Notes under the pieces: generated by a model
Told to the model about the DNA's origin: nothing
Database searches by the model: none
What the model saw: only the letters and a program-made list of their open reading frames with translations
In this document: positions 10,429-20,073 of the stretch, piece by piece
Numbering within the stretch: position 1 is the first letter of the stretch
Layout of the letters: each line of letters begins with the position of its first letter
Source of the DNA: Lepidostoma basale
Taxonomy: Eukaryota > Arthropoda > Insecta > Trichoptera > Lepidostomatidae
Length of the DNA stretch: 64,000 nt
Reading direction: 5' to 3'
NCBI GenBank assembly: GCA_022606425.2
Contig: JAHDVF020001255.1
Coordinates: 186,001-250,000 of the forward strand
Position numbers and translations under genes: made by a program

Positions 10429-11001
10429 GTGAATGTATACTTATACCTGTATACAAATCCTGGATTTACACCAAAGGGTGGTGAATTCAAATTTTAATTG
10501 TATCTCAATAGAGACGAAGACGTAAACTGGAAACTGAACATGGATGATCAAGGTGTTTACAAGACTTATGACCTGTCATTGGTTGGGTTAAGCGCACGCT
10601 TTATGTAATTACAACATTCCCCATTCCACCTTTGTTATTGTGATCATGCATGACAAATTTTTAACTATAAACTAAACGCCGAAAATCATTCTCCATAGAT
10701 GGCGTTAGTGGGTCGGTTGTATAGGTTAATTCTTGAAAAAATTCACTAGTGCAACCAAATCTACATAGATGGCTGACTGAAACTGACACGTGAAGATAAA
10801 TATGGATTTTGAAGTATATATACATCTTCCAAAATTTGTCATGCATGATCACAAATAACAAAGGTGGAATGGGGAATGTTGTAATTACATAAAGCGTGCG
10901 CTTAACCCAACCAATGACAGGTCATAAGTTCTGTAAACACCTTGATCATACATGTTCAGTTTCCAGTTTACGTCTTCGTCTCTATTGAGATACAATTAAA
11001 A
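10429..11001. repeat. Family P palindromic element
   Basis: The left end (TGTGAATGTATACTTATACC to GGTGGTGAATTCAAA) is the family terminus also found at 15830, 39350 and 42610. Then inverted arms run from TTTTAATTGTATCTC (10492) to GAGATACAATTAAAA (11001), sharing GACGAAGACG, GGATGATCAAGGTGTTTAC, GGTTGGGTTAAGCGCACGC and CATGCATGAC blocks. The loop (about 10650-10760) is asymmetric and includes CCATAGATGGCGTTAGTGGG. Non-coding. Confidence 0.8.
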
Positions 11002-11061
11002 TTTGGAACTGTTTAAAAAATTTCTCGCGAACGTTCTTACCGAAAGTTCTTACCGAAATTA

Positions 11062-11822
11062 TTAGTTAGTTAGTTAGTGATACATCGGTGTCAACCCGCC
11101 TGTCGTCCTCTTCTTCTTTTTTTCCCCAAGATGAGAAGGGGAGGGGTTGCGGGGAGGAGTGACGTGGTTGCAGCCTCGACCGCTGCGACTACGACCGCGG
11201 CTGTGGACGCCGCCCCAAGTGATGATGCTGATGATGCTGGTGGTGCTGGTGCAGGTGGTCCATCACCCTCGAGTGGAGTGTCTTTTGCACCAGCGCCCCA
11301 CAAGTCGTCGTCTTCCTCCTCTGTCAAGAAGAGGAAGAAGGGAGCCGGAAAGGGATCGAGTGGCGGTGGAAGCGCAGCCCCTCCCTCACCGGCTGCTTCG
11401 CAGTCTGCTTCACAGGTTGCTTCTCCGGCTGCTGCTGTTGTGGCTCCATGTACGACTGGTACGAGTGCGGTGGCGGCCGCCGCCCCCGGTGCGGGAGACG
11501 CTGCCAGAGCAATTAAATAGACAATATGTGCACCATCTAAAAATAACATTTTGTGTTTTATTATTTTTATTTTGTTATTTTATTTTATATCATTTTATTT
11601 TATATTATTTGTTTTAGATTTGTTTTGTGGGTGTCGGACGATCGAAGTGTGCGCGGGAGATGCCTATTGGTGGCGATGAGGTTCGCAACCCATCACACCG
11701 CGTCTCCCGCGGAGCGAAAAGAGAGGGATGGAGTGCCGCATCAGTAAAAGTGTGACAGTCCATTCTTTCTGCCTACCCTTTCGGGGAGACGGCGTGATGG
11801 TTAGTTAGTTAGTTAGTTTTTA
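11062..11822 (+). mobile_element. Longest NA-RTE element, with ORF
   Basis: Starts inside a (TTAG)n run (11062-11078), continues with a GC-rich coding segment, an AT-rich spacer (11525-11625), the NA-RTE block (CGATCGAAGTGTGCGCGGGA ... GATGAGGTTCGCAACC) and the RTE-T tail sequence ending (TTAG)n at 11798-11818. TTAG runs at both ends suggest a tandem or head-to-tail insertion. Partial copies at 4076, 9525, 23322 and 33160 show that it is a dispersed family. No RT is encoded, so RTE-T would have to supply it. Confidence 0.7.
11131..11520 (+). CDS. Ala/Ser/Gly/Lys-rich protein of NA-RTE
   Basis: 129 codons from ATG 11131 (the first ATG; an upstream in-frame extension has only GTG) to TAG 11518. 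Composition is strongly biased: MRRGGVAGRSDVV start, an Ala/Thr run, an acidic DDADDAGG patch at residues 32-40, a Ser run before the basic VKKRKKGAGKG (about residues 70-80), then Ala/Ser/Pro to the end (DAARAIK). No known domain; the basic patch could bind nucleic acid or act in nuclear import. GC content far exceeds the surroundings. It may be an ORF1-like or chimeric exon, or an untranslated GC-rich 5' region. The antisense frame is also long because of composition. Confidence 0.4.
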   Translation: MRRGGVAGRSDVVAASTAATTTAAVDAAPSDDADDAGGAGAGGPSPSSGVSFAPAPHKSSSSSSVKKRKKGAGKGSSGGGSAAPPSPAASQSASQVASPAAAVVAPCTTGTSAVAAAAPGAGDAARAIK

Positions 11823-11839
11823 ATATTATGGCAACCTTC

Positions 11840-12077
11840 GTGACTGCTGAACATGATTGCTTCGGAGATCGACGTCTTTCATATTCGTGAAAGTACGTTC
11901 AGAAGACAAATACTCTTAACTTTGTAAAATATCTTGTATTCCTAATCTCGAACCATCTCTCATGCGTTCCTGGTATTTTATATTTTTATGTTTTACCTGT
12001 TCTCAATAGATGCCTTAAACTAAAATTGGTAATGGTAATATCTTTTGAGAAAATAAATTGATTTGATTTGATTTGTA
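11840..12077 (+). mobile_element. Jockey/Daphne-like LINE 3' end
   Basis: Matches 60915-61172: GAGATCGACGTCTTTCATATT, CGTGAAAGTACGTTCAGAAG, TCTCATGCGTTCCTGGTAT and the ending GAGAAAATAAATTGATTTGA with a (GATTT)n tail. Encodes the last residues ASEIDVFHIRESTFRRQIL-like of the LINE. Only the 3' terminus is present. Confidence 0.8.
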
Positions 12078-12245
12078 TCAGAAAGGCAACAGCTATGACT
12101 GCCACATTGTAGGTCCCGGGTACGATTCCCGGCAATGACATTGCGAAACGAAAAATTTTACACTGTCTTTGATCTTGTAGCTTTCACATGACAAAAAATA
12201 GTTATATACTTGCTACCTATCTCATGTAAAAAAAAATACTGATAT
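12078..12245 (+). mobile_element. SINE with tRNA-like B box
   Basis: The head reads AGGTCCCGGGTACGATTCCC (a GGTTCGANTCC-type B box at about 12113-12131) followed by GGCAATGACA, CACTGTCTTTGATCTTG and ACATGACAAAAAATAG. Same family as 59030, 14928, 22680 and 7715. It sits directly after the (GATTT)n tail of the LINE. Confidence 0.6.
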
Positions 12246-12275
12246 CTTAATACTTTCAGATAAGTTTAAATTATT

Positions 12276-12390
12276 TCTTCTTCTTCAAGTGCCCTGTCGG
12301 GTCCCCTCAACGTTGACGATCGCCTCGGCGAACCCGTATTTGTCCTGCGCCGCTCGGAACAGCTCCTCCACACTTCGGATGCTGGTTCGG
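12276..12390 (-). mobile_element. LINE 3'-end fragment with GAAGAAG tail
   Basis: The reverse complement matches 12740-12860 and 56900-57030: GTGTGGAGGAGCTGTTCCGA, CGAGGCGATCGTCAACGTTG and GGGACCCGACAGGGCACTTG, then GAAGAAGAAG. Encodes the RFAEVIAN-like C-terminal end. Confidence 0.75.
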
Positions 12391-12514
12391 TATATCGCTA
12401 GGGCATTTCTCATGATTTTGCAATAATAATAAAAATAGAGAACTAAAACTATAAATAGAAGAAGACCAAGAAAAATGTGACACGATCAAATCAAAATTTT
12501 ATATAGAAACACAA

Positions 12515-12868
12515 TCTCTGCTCTCGCCGAATGCTTAGATTTCCCTGGACAGACATGGTTACCAATACCGAAGTTCTGACGAGAGCTAGAGTTGACAGGG
12601 AACTGATATCAACTCTTAAGGTTCAGAAGATTTCACATACTGCGTCGGAAAAAGTACCACCTTCACCAACTGATATTGGAGGGGGAAATTGAGGAACGCT
12701 GAGAGCCCGAGGTAGGAGACAGATGTCCTGGCTACGAAACGTAAGGGAGTAGACCGGCATCCGAAGTGTAGAAATGTTCCGAGCGGCGCAGGGCAGAGAC
12801 AGGTTTGCTGAGGTGATCGCCAACGTTGGGGGGACCCGACAGGGCACTTGAAGAAGAAGAAGATATAG
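12515..12868 (+). pseudogene. LINE C-terminal remnant (GAAGAAG-tailed group)
   Basis: With frame breaks it encodes FPWTDMVTNTEVLTRARVDR, ELISTLKVQKISH, then GRRQMSWLRNVREWTGIRSV, FRAAQGRDRFAEVIANVGGT and a GAAGAAGAAGAA tail. The same module is at 56690-57032. Together with 12276-12390 it forms an inverted pair around a 125-bp spacer. Confidence 0.75.
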
Positions 12869-14550
12869 AATCTGAGAAATCGTGGCTTAATAACAAACCC
12901 CTTTAAAATAATAATTTCTTTATTATTTTAAAGGGGTTAAAATTGTATATACCTACATACAATGAAAGCACAAATGCTTCATCCATTAATATCCTTCCTC
13001 CAAAGTCGCGACAGAAATAAATAATATGAAAATTGGCATCGTATCGGGAGGCTTGTTCCCCAATATCCCTCGAGGCGAAATATACACGTTTTTTTGCCCA
13101 CCAGTCCGAAAACTGTGTTATTTTTAATTTCTGAATTATTTTATTGAATGTTTTAATTCTACAATACCGCGATGATCCCCAGAAGAGAATCAACGTATAA
13201 AATAACAGAAAATAAACTCGCGTACATACGATATAATGATACAATACGATATATGGTAAATGTGAGTGGCGAGGGCGCTGTCGACGATAGAATTTTAATA
13301 CCATCGGTAATCTATAATACAACAGTCAAAAATGTATATATTGTACATCTACGCTTACTTCTACTTCTTTTTCTTCCATTATATAGACGATGTAGTCTTG
13401 ACCCCTTTCTGCAAACATGACATTGTAGACCCCTCACCTTCTCATTTTCTAATAGTGACTACATTAAAGCTACCTCGAATGTGTTCATTTCTTCATAAGT
13501 ATATTCTATTCAAATAATTTTATTTTAAATTCTCATATCAAGAAGAAAAAGAAAAAAAGTGAGGATGAAGATGATGATCTTAGCTTCAATGGGGATGATG
13601 AAGGAGAACGGTAACGTTAGAAGCCTTCTACAGTATTAGAAACTGCGCTATCATGGTTTGAAGAGCAAGAGGAAAGCAGCTCAACTCAATTGCTTTTATT
13701 AAAACGAATCCGCGATTTAGCTGCAAAAATGACGAGGATTTCTTGTTAAAAAAAATATCTCTGATTATTTTTCCAGTACTGTAGAGTAATGTTTGCCTTT
13801 TTATGTACATGTACTACGTACATACTTGTTTTTGCAGTAAAATTTCTAATTTCATAATCAATAAATGAGCCGAGGAAAAAAATCGATTTACACCTTATTT
13901 TGCTTAAAGGATTTTGATATATATTGCCTGTTTGATATATATTTGAAAAGTGATTCTCAATAACACCTTCTGTCCCAATTAGTCTGAATTAACGACGTTC
14001 TACTGTATATCCAAATAAGGCAATTAAGGTCATAAAAATCAGGCTATTGCCGCTTCTAAGACGACGTTATATTTATATTATTATACTAATGGAAAATACA
14101 ATGAAATTCCATTTCATTAATACATTCAGGCACTCGTGTTTAAAACTGTCATTTGCGTAAAATTTTAATATTAGAATGAGTAAGTAATCTACAAACAGCA
14201 ATTACACTAAGAAATGAATGAATTTAAATGGAAAAGGGGAAGTATTTTCGTGTTTTGAAGAGCATCGTTTACAAAGTCGACACTGGCGCATTTCATTCAA
14301 GGATGCTCATTATTCAAGTCGCATAAAAAGGACAAACAAATCATGTTGCCTTCTCCCTTCCGCGTAATTCCCCGTTCTTCCACTCATTCCAAGCTACAGG
14401 GACGTTTCCTTTTACAATATAAAGCTATCAGGAAAAAAACAGTTCTTACTATTTTTCATAAGTGTTTTGTTTCGTGTATTGCTTCAAATGAATTTTACTT
14501 TCAGAAAAATATTTTTTTACTAACACGAAAAATCGTACAAGATTGAATTA
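12869..14550. other. Mostly unassigned
   Basis: A short inverted repeat of TTTAAAATAATAATTTCTT lies at 12902-12935. The segment 14230-14410 (GTTTACAAAGTCGACACTGG; TTCTCCCTTCCGCGTAATTC) is GC-richer and looks single-copy. 13540-13620 is a purine-rich run. No supported coding region. Confidence 0.4.
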
Positions 14551-14552
14551 GA

Positions 14553-14660
14553 CACAATAGTCGATCAATCTGTCGATGGCAGCAAGCCTAGCGAAACTGG
14601 TCTCTGTCGAAATAAAGACAAAAGTGAAAGCAATTTTTCGAAAATTTTGTTTAATTTAAT
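14553..14660 (+). repeat. HH-E hairpin-element core
   Basis: AATCTGTCGATGGCAGCAAG then CCTAGCGAAACTGGTCTCTG and TCGAAATAAAGACAA. Homologous to 28100 (+) and 54360 (-). The layout GAAAC, two bases, GTC after a short hairpin resembles a decayed hammerhead, but the CTGANGA core reads CTGTCGA. Confidence 0.45.
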
Positions 14661-14703
14661 TATTAATCTTCTATCAAGAAATTTCAATAAAATCTTTAGA
14701 TTT

Positions 14704-14875
14704 ACTAACTAACCATCACGCTGTTTCATATACCTCTCTAGCATACCTCTCATGCTTCTCTACATTCTAACATCGTAATACACGTTTTATGACTTCAAAT
14801 GTGACCGACCGCCTCCTAGTATTTGATTAATTTGGTAATGCTATACTTTCCTTAGTCTTCCACGGCTTAACTTGG
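14704..14875 (-). mobile_element. RTE-T 3'-end fragment
   Basis: Starts TACTAACTAACCATCACGCT, loses the GTAGGCAG block by deletion, then continues with CTCTCATGCTTCTCTACATT and the TTGATTAATTTGGTAATGCT tract. Diverged and non-coding. Confidence 0.65.
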
Positions 14876-14927
14876 AAATAATCCATAATTTTCAATGAAT
14901 AATTCACAAATAGAACTAATTTTCTTT

Positions 14928-15125
14928 TTCTTTATATACAAGAGGTCATTTATATCCAGATATACTGTACACAATTTGTGTTAGCTATTATATAAATTCT
15001 CATGACATATGATAGCTAATCAATCGACATTTTATTGTCACGTGAATTCTACACCAGACCAAAAACAGTGTGAGAATCACACTGCCTCCATCGGGATTTG
15101 AAACCGGGATCTGCGTTGGGCAGTG
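14928..15125 (-). mobile_element. SINE copy
   Basis: Minus strand: B-box-like GATCCCGGTTTCAAATCCCG, CACACTGTTTTTGGTCTGGT, GAATTCACGTGACAATAAAA, TATCATATGTCATGAGAAT and a TACAAGAGG end. Matches 59030-59230. Confidence 0.6.
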
Positions 15126-15149
15126 AAAAAGTAAACAATAATGTATTGT

Positions 15150-15445
15150 TTCTCTTTTTCTTTTTATACACTTTGTATACCATATACAACACTAACTTTT
15201 TTTTTAAATTAATTACATATCAGACATGTTTTGGACAACCGGTCCTTCTTCAGTGATACGTAATATAAAGATACATATTTAAAATATTATAAAATTGTTT
15301 ACAAATAAATCTTTATAGCATCTGTCAAAACTTATCATATTTTTTTTAAAGTAAGTGTTGTATATACAAAGTATGTAAAAAAGAAAAAGACAAATAAAAC
15401 ATCTACAACACAAAGTATGACGAACATAGAAAAAATAATTTATTG
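15150..15445 (-). repeat. HH-A element with mutated hammerhead
   Basis: Terminal CACTTTGTATACC and AGTGTTGTATATACAAAGT arms are inverted. Minus-strand core about 15219-15258: CTGAAGA, GGACCGGTTGTCC, then AAAAC in place of GAAAC, ATGTC and TGATATGT; the conserved G of GAAA is lost although helix I (TATCA/TGATA) is kept. The end motif ATCTACAACACAAAGTATGA is at about 15400. Confidence 0.65.
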
Positions 15446-15449
15446 TTTA

Positions 15450-15885
15450 AATTTAATTGTATCTCAATAGAGACGAAGCCGCAAACTGAATATGGATGAT
15501 CAAGGTGTTTACAGGACTTATGACCTGTCATTGGTTGGGTTAAGCGCACGCTTTTTGTAATTACAACATTCCCCATTCCACCTTTGTTATGATCATGCAT
15601 GACAAATTTTTGGAAGATGTATATATACTTTAAAATCCATACCTATCTTCACGTGTCAGTTTCAATTATCCATCTATGTAGATTTGGTTGCACTTTGTGA
15701 ATCTATTCAAGATTAACTTATACAACCGACCCACTAACGCCATCTATGGAGAATGATTTTCAGCATTTAGCAAACTACCTTATTAATACAATGCGAAGGC
15801 TGTAGAATTGACCACCCTTTGGTGAAAATCCAGAATTTCGTATACAAGTATAAGTATACATTCACAAAAAAAATGTATTGTTTAC
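15450..15885. repeat. Family P element, non-palindromic form
   Basis: One arm (AATTGTATCTCAATAGAGAC to CTTCACGTG) is followed by the unique middle (GTAGATTTGGTTGCAC, GACCCACTAACGCCATCTAT) and the terminal ACCCTTTGGTGAAAATCC, GTATAAGTATACATTCACA. It has no inverted second arm, so it may show the parental unit from which the palindromic copies arose. Confidence 0.7.
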
Positions 15886-16920
15886 CAAAATAATATTGTT
15901 CAATAAATCCGCAACACAAAGTTAAAGTGAATATAGAAAGAATTAATTTTCAAAATTAGAATTAAACATTTTTATAACTTTGTATAAAACCACTTAATTT
16001 AATATGTCAATCCACCAAGTAATAGCTTATTTCCAAAGAATTAATTTTCGTTTGTTTTTCGATACTTCAAAATACATCCCTGTTCATTGTCGTGTTGTTA
16101 GCTGGGACGGACCTAGGAGGGAGAATGCCTCATTTGCAGCAAGATGTACTCAACAGGTGTTGGAGGAATTTGTTTGTCAAAGGAAAAAAGCAATCTCATT
16201 AAAGACTTTATACAAGAATCTGTGACAAGGTTTCTTACGCAGCGCGGAGCTTTGTTGTTTATGCTTTATTTTAAATTTGCCCGAATTTCTGACGTTTTAA
16301 AATGCCTCGTAATGAATTTCGTTCCACACTGAATGAGATGCCGTCATTTTATCTTTACGGGGTAAATAACGCATATTTTGTCTTAAATATGCATTATTAT
16401 AACACATCCGAGTCTCGCCTAATCAAATCACAGATGAGGTTATCGAATTTGATCTGACCTCATTTAATGTGAAGCAATCATTCAAGATGTTTGGTAAACA
16501 AAGAAATACGAAATATGTGCTAAAGGGTTGAATTTTTTTAGAATCCACCATTTATAAACGAAGTCAAAAATGGATTGTTATAATATTGAAATAAGAGTAA
16601 AAACTTACGTTTTCAAGAAAAAAAATATATTTCTAGAACAATGATGTAAATCTCCAAAGTGAATAATTGATTTGAATGTGAATATTTTTACAAAAATATG
16701 CAATGAAACTTCTTAAATAATACGTTTTTGTTATATTAATTTTTGTCAAAATATTAACCATTCGAGAGAGCGAAATTTCAGAAAAATAACCATAGCAGCC
16801 TTTCGGCGTGGATGAGACCATAATGTTACATAAGATTATATAATAATATAACACTTTTTTATAATTTATCTTTTATTTTCACTATTAATATAATTTTTAA
16901 ATCTTAAATATTTTATTTAT
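15886..16920. other. Unassigned
   Basis: 15895-15940 carries an HH-A-like end (CCGCAACACAAAGTTAAAGT). 16070-16240 is GC-richer and has short open frames with no recognisable product. 16330-16500 shows nothing definite. Confidence 0.4.
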
Positions 16921-16925
16921 TTTTT

Positions 16926-17160
16926 CTTGAACAATGATGTAAGACTCCATATTAAATAATTATTACGAATGAAAACGTCTGGTTTCTAGAAATTTTACTA
17001 TATTTTATGGGAATGACATATTTTGCTCTTCTAAGGCATTATCAAATGTGACAATTGATAGTGCCTTAGAAGAGCGAAACGTGTCATTCCCATAAAATAT
17101 AATAAAACATCTAGAAAACTGACGTTTACATTCGTATTAATTACTTTATCATTTTGTTTA
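16926..17160. repeat. HH-C foldback element
   Basis: Type copy of the commonest short repeat. Arms run from CTTGAACAATGATGTAAGAC, through AATTATTACGAATGAAAACG and TTTTATGGGAATGACATATT, to the centre, then back as GCCTTAGAAGAGCGAAACGT, GTCATTCCCATAAAATATAA and TTCGTATTAATTA. Each arm holds TTGATARTGCC ... GGCGAAACATGTC-like sequence, which has the spacing of a hammerhead core with changed CTGATGA. Non-coding. Confidence 0.7.
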
Positions 17161-17165
17161 ATCTC

Positions 17166-17914
17166 ATTTTGTCCTAGTTCAATTTCGTTTCATTCTGTCG
17201 TATGTAAACTCTTATTTTATATTTGTAGGAGCATGCAATTGGCCTTACTTTATTTTTTCTGAGTGTTTTTTTTTTATATAATAAATATTATTGGTATCCC
17301 TGTATGTTACCTTTAATAATTTATAAATAAATATGGAGGTTGCCTCATTGTTTAAGAATCAAAAAATAAATGAATATTTATTTCAAATTTTAACATTGAA
17401 AAATTAAACTATGGCAAGTTTACAAAATATATTGTGATATCAAAACGTCACAATAGTTTCCATTATACTTGCAATTTAATTTTGGTTTTTCTTTTCGCTT
17501 TTAACTCTCCCGAACAAATATAGTAACAGACCAGTTTCAAGACTTGGTCGCCAGATAGCGCCATCTGTGGTGCATTTGCAAAGTAAATGCAATATGGCGA
17601 TGGATCAGTTGTCAAATTTTAGTAGCTCCGTTGTTAGTACGATTTCAAGTGATTTTTTCTTTATAAAACCTCCAAAAATTTTACACAGCGATATCATCAA
17701 TTGAAAGGTAATTATTAATTTCATGATTGTTTTGTTAAGATAATAATATATAATGTTTAATTATCATATTAATTGTATAACGGGATTAGCTCATGTAATA
17801 AAGTATATTACATTTTTTAATGCAACAATTTATCAAATCGTTTATATTTTGTTTATTTGTTTAATTATGTGCAGTATTATGCATTCTTACCAATCGTACA
17901 ACTTTATTTAAATC
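17166..17914. other. AT-rich stretch, no gene
   Basis: 17520-17660 is GC-richer (GACTTGGTCGCCAGATAGCG). No coding frame or repeat partner recognised. Confidence 0.4.
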
Positions 17915-18155
17915 AATTTAAACTAAAACGTCTGTTTTTTTAGAAATTTTATTGTATTTTATGGGAATGACATATTTTGCCTTTCTAAGGTATTATGAAA
18001 TGTTTAATACAACATTTAATTGTACCTTAGAAAGACAAAACGTAACATTATTATTAACTGTTACAGAAAACGATTATTAAAACTTACAGAAAACGCAAGT
18101 TTTTATTCGTATAAACTATTTCATATGGAGTTTTATATCATTGTTCAAGAAATAA
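17915..18155. repeat. HH-C foldback element
   Basis: Both arms are present: AACTAAAACGTCTG, TTATGGGAATGACATATTTT, then GTACCTTAGAAAGACAAAAC and the end TATATCATTGTTCAAGAA at 18135-18152, mirroring the CTTGAACAATGA end of 16926. Confidence 0.65.
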
Positions 18156-19060
18156 TAAATATTTCTTTTTTATATGTGAATTATGATTTTACTTGAATTT
18201 TCGCTTAGTAACACTTAGTTATAATACCTCAGTTTACTCTACTTATATTAGATAGAATAAAGCAAAATTGTCGTACGAAAATTATGATAGTTCCTTGATC
18301 ATGTGCTAAAAATATCTCTCTTAATAATGAATAAATCGCAAAACTTCTTTTTGTTCATATTCCCGTCATTATTTAATCAGTTAGAACAGTCATTTTAAAA
18401 ATTATATTTTTGAATATATACTTAACACGGAGTTTACACAAATGTTCTAGAAACTTTGAATATTATTGTACATAAGTGTATTAAAGCGATCTGTATTAAA
18501 CACTCTTATTATTATTATTATTATTTTGTTGAAAAAACTCAATCATTACAGCGCGAGCCAAATCGATGTAAAGGGTGATAAAAAAGCATATCAAAGGAAA
18601 TATACATAGAACCTTATGAAAAGGAAAAGCCAGTTATTTGCTTGGTGCCTTTATCGAAAGGGTATTTATGAATTCGCCATAATTGCATCCAAAGACGTCT
18701 ACCACTTTTGCAACCTCATTTAAAAGACGAATCGCTTTCAATACATGAGAACTTCGAAGGACATCTGTGCGTCAATTTGGGGTATAAAATAATATATGCC
18801 CCCTTGTTCTGCTATAACTATGGGGAACGTATAGATTTAGCTCTCTCAGTATTCCTGGATTGTAAATACTTCCGGATAATAGTTTTCAAAAATGCTTTCC
18901 TAGAAAGATCATTTGACGAGTTTCAAGAGTGTTGAAATCCAACATTCCTGAGAGAAATAGTGAGGGGTACAAAAAAGGATAATAGTTATACTCCTTGAGG
19001 TATATACATATTACATTACAATATACATATTTCATTACAGGTATCTGTTTCATATGTTAT
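18156..19060. other. Unassigned, with a (TTA)n microsatellite
   Basis: A TTATTATTATTATTATTATT run lies at about 18507-18526. 18640-18960 is moderately complex and free of recognised repeats; a 75-codon frame there has no recognisable domain and is not called. Confidence 0.4.
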
Positions 19061-19062
19061 AA

Positions 19063-19208
19063 ACAAAGGAAGACTTCCTACACGATGGTCCAATGACATC
19101 TGAAGAATACCTGGCGATTGGCTGTGAAAGGCATAAGACAGGAATATATGGAAAAGAATGGGGGAAGCCTATGTCCAGCAGTGGACGAAAACAGCTGTTT
19201 TAAGTTGG
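19063..19208 (+). pseudogene. RTE-B C-terminal remnant
   Basis: The reading frame gives GRLPTRWSNDI, RRIPGDWL and KRMGEAYVQQWTKTAVLSW with stops, matching the GRPPTRWTDD ... W ... GEAYVQQW end of RTE-clade proteins. Confidence 0.7.
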
Positions 19209-19720
19209 TAAGTAATATATTTTAATATTTAAATATCAGCATATTGTAGACACGATATCAGATTTAATATCAAAGTAATATCATTTCAAAAACAAGTATA
19301 GGCTTCATTAATCAAACAAAGAATCAAATGGATTGTTTTCTCAAATTAAACAATCATTTATTCCACTTCCAGATTTAGAGATTTTTTTAAAGGGACCAAT
19401 TAGAAAAGGTCAGAGTCTTCACGCATCTCTCCCGCTCAGATTGCCCAACGGGTGGCAATTATTCCGATTACTTATCGCCCTTTCTTTCTCAATTTCTGTC
19501 CAACCCTCCGAATGAGTTCGTTATTTAAAGGGTCCGGCGTTACTTAAAAGTCGACAATTTCATTAATCTCGGACTAAGTCCCTATTCTTTGGCCCAGTGT
19601 TTTAACCCTGTAGAGACCACAGTAGTCTAGTGCTCTGTTTGATACTATTAGCAGATTTTTAATTCTAAATTTTTGAAATACCAGCATCAGTTTTCTCTCC
19701 CATCCCACACTCTGTCACAA
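19209..19720. other. Unassigned, possibly single-copy DNA
   Basis: 19370-19640 contains GC-richer tracts (CATCTCTCCCGCTCAGATTG; GGGTCCGGCGTTACTTAAAA) not seen elsewhere in the window. A 60-codon frame is present but not convincing. Confidence 0.4.
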
Positions 19721-19724
19721 TTTT

Positions 19725-20073
19725 ATAATAGGCTATAAAATCATGTACCATATTTTGCTTTATTTTGTTAGATTGGGACATAGAAGTGGATTGAAATTAA
19801 ACTGGATTAAATGTGGCCTAGATACCCTTTTGCTTTTTGCTTTTTTTTTCTGGAATGGTGCATTCTCCAGATAACGTAAGTCCTGCGTGAATAGGAGGCG
19901 GGCCTAGGGATTGTTTGAACGAAGCTGACGAAGGGGCGCCGCTGCGTCCTATAATAGCTTCGGGTAAGCGGCAGCTTACCTTCTATGTCTTAATTTAACT
20001 GTTAGTTTGTTCATTTGCATTTGTATTAACAATCACCGTATGTTACCCTACAATAAATAATACCATCATAATA
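19725..20073. repeat. Interspersed repeat, inverted partner of 54540-54830
   Basis: GAAGCTGACGAAGGGGCGCC, GCTGCGTCCTATAATAGCTT, CGGGTAAGCGGCAGCTTACC and CCGTATGTTACCCTACAATA match the reverse complement of 54540-54700. The ATAGGCTATAAAATCATGTA and CATTCTCCAGATAACGTAAG sides match out to 54830. It is interrupted by the mariner at its downstream edge. Class unknown. Confidence 0.65.

Noticed and set aside
10429..11001. Hammerhead in family P
   Set aside because: Family P has no CTGANGA and GAAA pair in the right spacing on either strand; it is treated separately from the HH families.
11062..11078. (TTAG)n runs as telomeric repeat
   Set aside because: The insect telomere unit is five bases, TTAGG. 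Here the unit is four bases and always sits at the 3' end of RTE-T or NA-RTE copies, so it is a retrotransposon tail.
11091..11549. Minus-strand 152-codon frame opposite the NA-RTE ORF
   Set aside because: Arises from the GC-rich, codon-periodic plus-strand ORF; the plus frame has the ATG context and sits sense to the element.
18507..18526. (TTA)n microsatellite as LINE tail
   Set aside because: No LINE coding sequence or 3' UTR precedes it, unlike the (ATT)n at 36357.
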